From JALZAA01 sp046724655 (GTDB taxonomy: Bacteria; Actinomycetota; Acidimicrobiia; IMCC26256; JACDBD01): a stretch of DNA of 11,275 nucleotides. Below the pieces are notes generated by a model. That model searched no databases. It had not been told where the DNA came from and saw only the letters and a program-made list of their open reading frames with translations. The translations under genes and the position numbers were made by a program. The stretch lies in the NCBI GenBank assembly GCA_046724655.1, contig JBKOWY010000172.1, positions 1-11,275 on the forward strand, written 5' to 3'. Of the stretch, positions 1-5,212 are shown in pieces (the first letter of the stretch is position 1; every line of letters begins with the position of its first letter).

Positions 1-1
1 G

Positions 2-280
2 TGGTCCCCGCCTGATCGGCCGGTTCGAGTCGAGGCGGGCGCGGTCGCGGGGCGCGTTGATCTTCGGGTCGTCGATCGTGGTCCAGGCATCCCGCCGGAC
101 CAACGCGAGCGCGTCTTCCAGCCGTTCCAGCGGCTCGGCGATCAGTCGAACGGCGCCGGTACCGGCCTCGGCCTGGCGGTCGCGCGCGGCTTCGTCGAGG
201 CCATGGGTGGGGAGATCACGATCGAGGACACACCCGGAGGTGGCCTGACGGTTGTCATCGGCTTGGACGCGTTGCCATGA
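2..280 (+). CDS. kdpD: KdpD-type sensor histidine kinase, C-terminal fragment
   Basis: This is the 3' end of a histidine kinase gene whose beginning lies outside the window. The frame starting at base 2 gives about 92 residues of a HATPase_c domain. The G1 box reads DRGPGIP, the F box region RVFQPFQRLGD, and the G2 box GTGLGLAVARGF followed by EAMGG. The first residues (WSPPDRPV) look like the end of the N box region, so the window opens just past the ATP-lid asparagine. The TGA stop at 278-280 overlaps the ATG of the next gene (ATGA), the usual translationally coupled kinase-regulator arrangement. Assignment to KdpD rather than another kinase rests on this wording and on the KdpE-like partner, the KimA-like transporter and the KdpD-like DUF4118 gene nearby. 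The Usp, DUF4118 and dimerisation domains of this protein cannot be seen. Its role would be sensing low potassium or turgor at the membrane and phosphorylating KdpE. Confidence 0.85.
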   Translation, partial: WSPPDRPVRVEAGAVAGRVDLRVVDRGPGIPPDQRERVFQPFQRLGDQSNGAGTGLGLAVARGFVEAMGGEITIEDTPGGGLTVVIGLDALP

Positions 281-951
281 GCCGTGTGCTCGTCGTCGAC
301 GACGAGCCGCAGATCCGCCGCGCTCTCGGCATCAACCTGCGCGCCCGTGGTTACGACGTGGACCTCGCACCCGACGGCGAGGGCGCGCTCGAAGCCGCGG
401 CGCGCCACCATCCCGACGTCGTCGTGCTCGACCTCGGGTTGCCGGGCATTGACGGCGTGGACGTGATCCGCGGTTTGCGGGGATGGACGCATGTACCGAT
501 CGTCGTGCTGTCGGTGCGCGACGCCGAGGGGGAGAAGGTCGCCGCACTCGACGCCGGCGCCGACGACTACGTGACGAAGCCCTTCGGCATGGACGAGCTG
601 CTAGCCCGGCTTCGCGCTGCGCTCCGGCGAACCGCCCCGGCCGAGGAGGAGGCGCTCGTCGAGACCCCTGACTTCACCATCGACTTGGCCGCCAAGAAGG
701 TGCGACGCGACGGCGAGGAGGTGCGTCTCACACCGACCGAGTGGCACCTCGTCGAGGTGCTCGTGCGCAACCGGGGGCGCCTCGTCGGCCAGCGCCAGCT
801 CCTGCAAGAGGTATGGGGTCCCCAATACCACGACGAGACGAACTACCTGCGGGTGTTCATGGCCCAGGTGCGCCGCAAGCTCGAGCCCGAGCCCGCGCAC
901 CCCCGCTATTTCATCACCGAGCCCGGAATGGGCTACCGGTTCGAGGCCTGA
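277..951 (+). CDS. kdpE: KdpE, OmpR/PhoB-family response regulator
   Basis: A 224-residue two-domain response regulator of normal length for KdpE. The receiver domain (about 1-120) has the acidic pair D8/D9, phospho-acceptor D52 in VVVLDLGLPGIDG, S79 in IVVLSVRD and K101 in YVTKPFGMDELLARLRAALRR, a wording typical of KdpE. Residues about 128-224 form the winged-helix DNA-binding domain: VRLTPTEWHLVEVL opens it, ETNYLRVFMAQVRRKLE contains the recognition helix, and PGMGYRFEA is the terminal hairpin. The ATG overlaps the stop of the upstream kinase, so both proteins are probably made from one mRNA in fixed ratio. Phosphorylated KdpE normally activates the kdpFABC potassium pump operon, which is not in the window. 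Here the likely nearby targets are the transporter downstream and the DUF4118 gene, because both have matching 11-bp direct-repeat arrays in front of them. Family assignment is firm; the target genes are inferred. Confidence 0.93.
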   Translation: MSRVLVVDDEPQIRRALGINLRARGYDVDLAPDGEGALEAAARHHPDVVVLDLGLPGIDGVDVIRGLRGWTHVPIVVLSVRDAEGEKVAALDAGADDYVTKPFGMDELLARLRAALRRTAPAEEEALVETPDFTIDLAAKKVRRDGEEVRLTPTEWHLVEVLVRNRGRLVGQRQLLQEVWGPQYHDETNYLRVFMAQVRRKLEPEPAHPRYFITEPGMGYRFEA

Positions 952-981
952 CACCCGACCGCTGCGAAGAACCGGTCGCCA

Positions 982-1031
982 CCTAACGGGATCCTGATGC
1001 TCGGCACCCGCCTCTTGACGCGCTCTTAACG
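982..1031 (+). promoter_or_regulatory. Four-part direct-repeat array, putative KdpE operator A
   Basis: Four heptamers lie in the same orientation: CCTAACG (982-988), CCTGATG (993-999), CTTGACG (1014-1020) and CTTAACG (1025-1031). Start-to-start spacing is 11, 21 and 11 bp. The second pair extends to a 9/10 match, CTTGACGCGC and CTTAACGCGC, one helical turn apart. OmpR/PhoB-class regulators bind tandem half-sites at about 11 bp, and kdpE ends only 30 bp upstream. If the last repeat takes the place of a -35 box (TTAACG, 1026-1031), a weak -10-like TACGTG lies 17 bp further on at 1049-1054. The repeats and spacing are seen directly. KdpE as the binder is inferred. Confidence 0.6.
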
Positions 1032-1094
1032 CGCCTACGGGAGTCCTGTACGTGACGATTGTGGTGCCCCGCGCCCGCAGGCGGGGACTCGTTT

Positions 1095-1099
1095 GGAGG
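1095..1099 (+). promoter_or_regulatory. Shine-Dalgarno GGAGG that favours the GTG start at 1106
   Basis: A full GGAGG lies 6 nt before GTG 1106-1108. The upstream in-frame GTG at 1052 has a less complete GGGAG (1039-1043) 8 nt before it. In a window where most genes have poor Shine-Dalgarno sequences, this one is the strongest. The 18 residues gained by using 1052 are arginine-rich and match no part of the KimA family that I recall. Confidence 0.5.
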
Positions 1100-1105
1100 C
1101 CCCTC

Positions 1106-3457
1106 GTGTTGACGGAAAAGGCCGAGCCGCAGCCCTTGCCGCTCGAACCTCCCGGCGAGCTCCCCCGCGACAGCGTCGGTTACCGGATCAAGCGGAGGCT
1201 GCTCGGCGCGCCTCTGCACACCGAGCAACTCGAGCACGAGCGGCTGGGCAAGCCCACCGCGTTGGCCGTTTTTGCATCCGACAACCTCTCGTCGTCGGCG
1301 TACGCGACCGAAGAGATCCTGCGGGTCTTGGTCCCGGCGGTAGGCCTGGCCGCGTTCTCGCTCGTCGTGCCGATCACCCTGGCGATGTTGGTGGTGCTCG
1401 GATTCCTGATCCTCTCGTATCGCCAGACGATCAAGGCGTACCCGACCGCCGGCGGCGCCTACATGGTGACGAGGGACAACTTCGGCCTGTTGCCGGCCCA
1501 GGTTGCAGGAGTCGCGCTCCTCACCGACTACGTGCTCACGGTGTCGGTCTCGGTCGCCGCCGGCACCGCGGCGCTCGCATCGGCGTTCTCCGGGCTGACG
1601 CCCTATGTCGTGCCGATCTCGATCGCGTTCGTAGCCCTCATCGCCTTCGGCAACCTCCGTGGCGTCCGCGAGTCCGGTCGCATCTTCTCGGTCCCAACGT
1701 ACTTCTTCATTCTCAACATGGTGGCGCTACTGGGCTGGGGCCTGTTCCAGCTCGCGACCGGGGGGCTCCCCGAGGCGTCGAGCAACGCGGAAGGCCTCCT
1801 CAATTTCGGCCAAGAGGGCAACGGGCTGCTGCTCGGGGCATCGCTGTTCGTCGTTATGCACGCGTTCGCCTCCGGCGGCGCCGCGGTGACCGGTGTCGAG
1901 GCGATCTCGAACGGGGTTCCCGCCTTCCGCAAGCCCGCATGGCGGAACGCCCGCACCACGCTCGTCATCATGGGCTCGCTCCTCGGGGCGATGTTCCTCG
2001 GGCTCTCGGTGCTCGCTTCGCACATGCACGTCGCGCCGTTCACGGAAGGGACCCCGACCGTGATCTCGCAGATCGGGGACCTCGCGTACGGGGGAAGTTC
2101 GCTCGGTCGTCTTCTCTATTTCTCTCTGCAGGCCGGCACCGTGCTCATCCTGGTGCTGGCGGCGAACACGAGCTTCGCCGACTTTCCACGGTTGGCGTCG
2201 TTCCACGCCGGTGACAACTTCATGCCTCGCCAGCTCACGAAGCGGGGACACCGGCTCGTCTTCTCGAACGGCATCATCTTCCTGGCCGTGGCGGCGATCG
2301 TGCTGCTGGTGCTCACTGGCGCCAAGGTCGACCGCCTGATCCCGCTGTATGCGATCGGCGTGTTCACGTCGTTCACGCTCTCGCAGGCGGGAATGGCCAA
2401 GCACCACATCACCAAGAAGGAGCCCGGTTGGCGGTTCGGGCTGTTCGTCAACGGCACGGGGGCGGTGCTGTCGCTGGTGGTCGACGTGGTCATCGCAGTC
2501 ACGAAATTCACGCACGGAGCGTGGATGGTCGTGGTGCTGGTTCCCATCATGGTTGTCTTCCTCGTGCGGTTGGCGCGGCAGTACGGGCGCGAATCACGCC
2601 AGCTGGACGTCAACGTTCCGGCCGCGGTGCGGGCGGCGATCATGCGCCGGCTTGCCGTCCTCGTGTTCATCGACCGGCTCGACCTCGCGGCTGCTCGGGC
2701 GCTCCAGTTCGGTCGATCGCTGAACCCGGACGAGCTGCGAGCCGTGCACTTCGTCGTCGATCAACAGCGCGCCGACGATCTGGCCGAGTCGTGGCGCGAG
2801 CACGGGCTGGCGAGCATCGCGCTCGAGCTCGTCGACTGCCCCGATCGTCGCCTGACGCGGAGCGCCATGACGACTGTCGCCCATGCCCTCGCCGACGGCC
2901 AGACCGAGGTGTGCGTCGTGTTGCCCGACCGCCGTTACGGCGGGTTCTGGCACCGCATCCTGCACGACCGGACTGCCGAGGCATTGGCCCGCGACATCTC
3001 GCGTCTCCAGCACGTCACGGTGACGACGGTGCCGTTCCATCTCGGAGAGGGTGAAGGCGGGATCGGCCCGACGCTCAACGAGTTCCACCCGCCTGATGGA
3101 AACGGTGGCGAGGGCGTGCGGAGGGCGGTGTCGCAGGCTATGCGCGACGGTAACGGCGCGCGAGCCGTTGCGACCGCGAGCCTGGGTACGGCTCGGGTCG
3201 ACATCGCCGATGTCCAGTGGCGCCATCGCGTCCGAGTGACAGGCACGGTCAGTGCCCTGCGAGTTCAGCCCGTATCGGGGACATGCAACCTCGAATGCAC
3301 GCTCGTGGACCACACGGGCGGCATCTCGGTGCTGTTCCTCGGCCGGCGGACGCTCGCGGGGATCGAGATCGGAACGAATCTGACCGTCGAAGGCATGGTG
3401 GTGGATCACCGCGGCCGTCTCGCGATCCTCAATCCCGTCTACGAGATCAACCTGTAG
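1106..3457 (+). CDS. KimA-family APC potassium transporter with UspA-like and fused OB-fold domains
   Basis: A 783-residue membrane protein from GTG 1106, or 801 residues from GTG 1052. Residues about 30-505 follow Bacillus KimA (YdaO) closely: SDNLSSSAYATEE, SYRQTIKAYPTAGGAY, LLTDYVLTVSVSV, TGVEAISNGVPAF, LVLAANTSFADFPRLA and LIPLYAIGVFTSFTLSQAG. That is a 12-helix APC core. D59, Y66, D141, Y142, E265 and Y415 align with residues described for the KimA potassium/proton pathway, so potassium uptake by proton symport is likely. Residues about 512-646 resemble the UspA-like cytoplasmic domain that binds c-di-AMP in KimA. After a Gly/Asn-rich linker, residues about 697-783 form an OB-fold-like domain (VRVTGTVSALRV, LVDHTGGISVLFLGRR, TVEGMVVDHRGRLAILNPVYEI). 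I recall a separate small protein of this type near the trkA (ceoBC) and APC genes in mycobacteria and Streptomyces. The OB domain roughly explains the excess over the ~600-residue Bacillus protein. Location after kdpDE and the repeat array fits control by KdpE. The transporter family is firm; substrate and OB role are inferred. Confidence 0.88.
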   Translation: MLTEKAEPQPLPLEPPGELPRDSVGYRIKRRLLGAPLHTEQLEHERLGKPTALAVFASDNLSSSAYATEEILRVLVPAVGLAAFSLVVPITLAMLVVLGFLILSYRQTIKAYPTAGGAYMVTRDNFGLLPAQVAGVALLTDYVLTVSVSVAAGTAALASAFSGLTPYVVPISIAFVALIAFGNLRGVRESGRIFSVPTYFFILNMVALLGWGLFQLATGGLPEASSNAEGLLNFGQEGNGLLLGASLFVVMHAFASGGAAVTGVEAISNGVPAFRKPAWRNARTTLVIMGSLLGAMFLGLSVLASHMHVAPFTEGTPTVISQIGDLAYGGSSLGRLLYFSLQAGTVLILVLAANTSFADFPRLASFHAGDNFMPRQLTKRGHRLVFSNGIIFLAVAAIVLLVLTGAKVDRLIPLYAIGVFTSFTLSQAGMAKHHITKKEPGWRFGLFVNGTGAVLSLVVDVVIAVTKFTHGAWMVVVLVPIMVVFLVRLARQYGRESRQLDVNVPAAVRAAIMRRLAVLVFIDRLDLAAARALQFGRSLNPDELRAVHFVVDQQRADDLAESWREHGLASIALELVDCPDRRLTRSAMTTVAHALADGQTEVCVVLPDRRYGGFWHRILHDRTAEALARDISRLQHVTVTTVPFHLGEGEGGIGPTLNEFHPPDGNGGEGVRRAVSQAMRDGNGARAVATASLGTARVDIADVQWRHRVRVTGTVSALRVQPVSGTCNLECTLVDHTGGISVLFLGRRTLAGIEIGTNLTVEGMVVDHRGRLAILNPVYEINL

Positions 3458-3473
3458 CGAATACCGCGCCCGG

Positions 3474-4277
3474 TCAGCTCCGGAACGGGTCGCTCTCTCG
3501 ATCGCCCTCCGACTTCGGAACGTCGAACTCAGCTGCCAGCGCAGCGCCGAGTTGATCCGACAACGCGATCGCGACCATGCGCTCCTCGATGGACACTCCG
3601 GCGTCCGGGTCGGGCTCGAGCACGAGCCGGCCGAGTTGTCGGCCATGGCCGAGGACGGGTATCTCGACGCCTTCCTCCGGCAGTGTGAACTCGCCGCGAA
3701 CGAACCGCCGACGCGGGGTGTTGATCGAACCATTGCGTTCCAGACGAGGCAACGGGACGCTGAAAGGGTGACGCTCGAACCGGCAGTCGCGCAGCGACAG
3801 GAGCTCCGACAGCTCGGCACACACCGATGCCAGGACCTGATTCGCGCTATTGCCCGCCGCGACCTGCTCGGCGACGCGGTGCAGACGCGCGATCTCGTCG
3901 CTCCCGCGCTGGGACTGGCGATGGCCGCGGTGGGCCCACACCACGATCTCACCGACGATCAACCCGACCACGAGGAGCAACACGGTGGCCACGATGTCCT
4001 CGCCCTGGTCGATCTTCAGAGAGCCGTAAGGACGCGTGAGGAAGAAGTCGTAGGAGATCGCGGAGACGACGGCCGCCGCGATGCCCGTCCATCGACCCCC
4101 GAGAGCGGCGGCGACGACCACGACGACGACGAACACGAGCGCGGAGTTCGAGCGCGCAAGGTGGTCCCGCACAATGACCAGCAGGCTGGCGACGACGATC
4201 GGTCCGAGAGCGGCCACCCCGAGCCCGGCCGCGACCAGCCTGTCGTCGGGACCGGCGGGTGGTCGCTCGCGCCTCAC
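3474..4277 (-). CDS. Stand-alone KdpD-like sensor module (DUF4118 plus GAF-like), no kinase
   Basis: A 267-residue protein starting at GTG (4277-4275). No in-frame ATG, GTG or TTG start lies further upstream. Four hydrophobic helices at about 15-37, 43-60, 62-82 and 92-113 carry the DUF4118 signature seen in the middle of KdpD (GIAAAVVSAISYDFFLTRP, then a Gly/Val-rich helix). A helical linker (EIARLHRVAEQVA) leads into a GAF-like domain at about 135-255 ending in IALSDQLGAALAAEF. There is no N-terminal KdpD/Usp region, no H box and no ATPase domain, so it cannot signal as a kinase alone. It may modulate the full KdpD next door, or sense membrane or ion state in another way; this is inference. 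Its stop is 16 bp from that of the transporter, with which it converges. The leader holds a repeat array of the same layout as the one before the transporter. The Shine-Dalgarno (AGAGG) is only 1-2 nt from the start, unusually close. Confidence 0.82.
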   Translation of the reverse strand: MRRERPPAGPDDRLVAAGLGVAALGPIVVASLLVIVRDHLARSNSALVFVVVVVVAAALGGRWTGIAAAVVSAISYDFFLTRPYGSLKIDQGEDIVATVLLLVVGLIVGEIVVWAHRGHRQSQRGSDEIARLHRVAEQVAAGNSANQVLASVCAELSELLSLRDCRFERHPFSVPLPRLERNGSINTPRRRFVRGEFTLPEEGVEIPVLGHGRQLGRLVLEPDPDAGVSIEERMVAIALSDQLGAALAAEFDVPKSEGDRESDPFRS

Positions 4278-4315
4278 ACCTCTTGGTAACGCCCGCCCGC
4301 CGGGCAGGGAATCCC

Positions 4316-4365
4316 CCTGACGAATTCCTAACCTCGCCCCCTCGGACCCTGACGCCTGCTTGACG
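4316..4365 (+). promoter_or_regulatory. Four-part direct-repeat array, putative KdpE operator B
   Basis: The heptamers CCTGACG (4316-4322), CCTAACC (4327-4333), CCTGACG (4348-4354) and CTTGACG (4359-4365) lie in one orientation with start-to-start spacing of 11, 21 and 11 bp. This is exactly the layout of the array at 982-1031. It fills most of the 98 bp between the end of dedA and the GTG of the DUF4118 gene, 38 bp in front of that start. Relative to its gene the array is inverted compared with array A. KdpE as the binding protein is inferred; the repeats are directly visible. Confidence 0.58.
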
Positions 4366-4375
4366 GAACCCGCGG

Positions 4376-5065
4376 TCAGTCCTCGGAGACTGCCTGTTGG
4401 AGCTCGGCGGCTTCGGCTTGGGCCTCGGCCGCGGACGCAGGAGCGCGGGACTGGCGGCGGTGCTTGAGCGCCTCGAGGACGGGCGGGAGAATCGAGAGCA
4501 GGATGATGAAGGCGATGATCGGCAGCAGGTAGCGGTCGATGTCCTCGCCGATCACCTCGCTGAGCAGGTAGCCGGCGAGCGTCACCCCGACGCCCCAGAC
4601 GAGCCCGCCGACGACGTTGTAAGTCGTGAAGACGCGGCGCTTCATCTCGCCCACGCCGGCCAGCACGGGCGCGAACGTCCGCACGATCGGCACGAAGCGC
4701 GCCAGCAGGATCGTCTTCGGCCCGTGCTTCTCGAAGAACTCCTTTGTTCGATCGACGTACTTCTGTTTGAAGATCCGCGAGTCGGGTCGACGAAACAACG
4801 CCGGCCCGGCGCGCTGCCCGATCGTGTACCCGACCTGGTCTCCGATGACGGCGGCGAGGAAGCAGCCGATGAGGATCACGGCAATATTGAGATCGCCTTG
4901 CGACGCGAGCAGGCCGGCGGTGAAGAGGAGCGAGTCACCGGGGAGAAAGAATCCGATCAGCAGGCCCGTTTCCGCGAACACGATGAGGAAGAGCCCGATC
5001 GTCGCCCAGGGGCCGAAAGATTCGAGGATATCCCTGGGGTTGAGGCTCAATGCCGCCAACTGCAT
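4376..5065 (-). CDS. DedA-family membrane protein
   Basis: A 229-residue integral membrane protein of the DedA/VTT (SNARE-associated) family, at the family's usual length. It has the two re-entrant regions: AETGLLIGFFLPGDSLLF with E32 and D44, and ARFVPIVRTFAPVLAG with R123 and R129. These four match the essential Glu, Asp and two Arg of E. coli YqjA/YghB in identity and spacing. Helices follow at about 59-83, 138-163 and 172-192. The last 35 residues are an Ala/Glu-rich cytoplasmic tail. DedA proteins support membrane-potential and drug tolerance, and some recycle undecaprenyl phosphate across the membrane; which lipid this one moves cannot be told. The start at 5065 is preferred because a -10-like TATCGT lies 8 nt before it, as in leaderless genes. 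An in-frame ATG at 5095 would add MVRSCLSCRT but has no ribosome site. The gene is divergent from topA and upstream of, but separated from, the DUF4118 gene. Confidence 0.9.
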   Translation of the reverse strand: MQLAALSLNPRDILESFGPWATIGLFLIVFAETGLLIGFFLPGDSLLFTAGLLASQGDLNIAVILIGCFLAAVIGDQVGYTIGQRAGPALFRRPDSRIFKQKYVDRTKEFFEKHGPKTILLARFVPIVRTFAPVLAGVGEMKRRVFTTYNVVGGLVWGVGVTLAGYLLSEVIGEDIDRYLLPIIAFIILLSILPPVLEALKHRRQSRAPASAAEAQAEAAELQQAVSED

Positions 5066-5073
5066 GGTCCGAC

Positions 5074-5079
5074 ACGATA
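5074..5079 (-). promoter_or_regulatory. Candidate -10 element for leaderless dedA transcript
   Basis: Read on the minus strand the hexamer is TATCGT, followed by 8 nt and then ATG (5065-5063). That spacing would place the first transcribed base at or next to the A of the start codon. No Shine-Dalgarno precedes the ATG. No convincing -35 box was found. Confidence 0.4.
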
Positions 5080-5123
5080 GACAAGACCGCACCATGAACG
5101 GGGTCCGGCCGGTTGGGGAATGT

Positions 5124-5129
5124 TTGACA
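5124..5129 (+). promoter_or_regulatory. Candidate -35 box upstream of topA
   Basis: A perfect TTGACA lies 84 bp before the topA start in the divergent dedA-topA intergenic region. No clear TANNNT -10 sits 16-19 bp downstream, so the promoter call is weak. It could also be chance. Confidence 0.22.
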
Positions 5130-5212
5130 CGGGTACCTCGTTCGTGGCACCACGGTAAGGGTCAACGCCCCCGGTTGGCCTTTTCGAAACCCGTACGACG
5201 AGGATCTCGCAC

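Noticed and set aside
952..1105. c-di-AMP (ydaO-type) riboswitch before the KimA-like gene
   Set aside because: Bacillus kimA has one, so I looked. The gap is short, is filled by the direct repeats, and shows no matching conserved stems.
3458..3473. Bidirectional terminator between the convergent transporter and DUF4118 genes
   Set aside because: Only a CCGG self-match around AGCT is visible nearby; the stem is too short and there is no T-run on either strand.
2594..3952. Minus-strand open frame of 452 codons spanning the transporter end and the DUF4118 gene
   Set aside because: It crosses two well-supported genes in other frames and its translation has no recognisable domain.
4295..4305. 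GCCCG and CGGGC inverted repeat before the DUF4118 gene
   Set aside because: A single-base loop in a GC-only stretch without a T-run is not a credible terminator or operator.
4397..5080. Plus-strand open frame opposite dedA
   Set aside because: The minus strand has all four essential DedA residues; the plus translation is charged low-complexity sequence.
5156..5166. Further KdpE-like half-sites in the dedA-topA gap
   Set aside because: On the minus strand GTTGAC and CTTACC resemble the motif, but their spacing is not 11 bp and there is no second pair.
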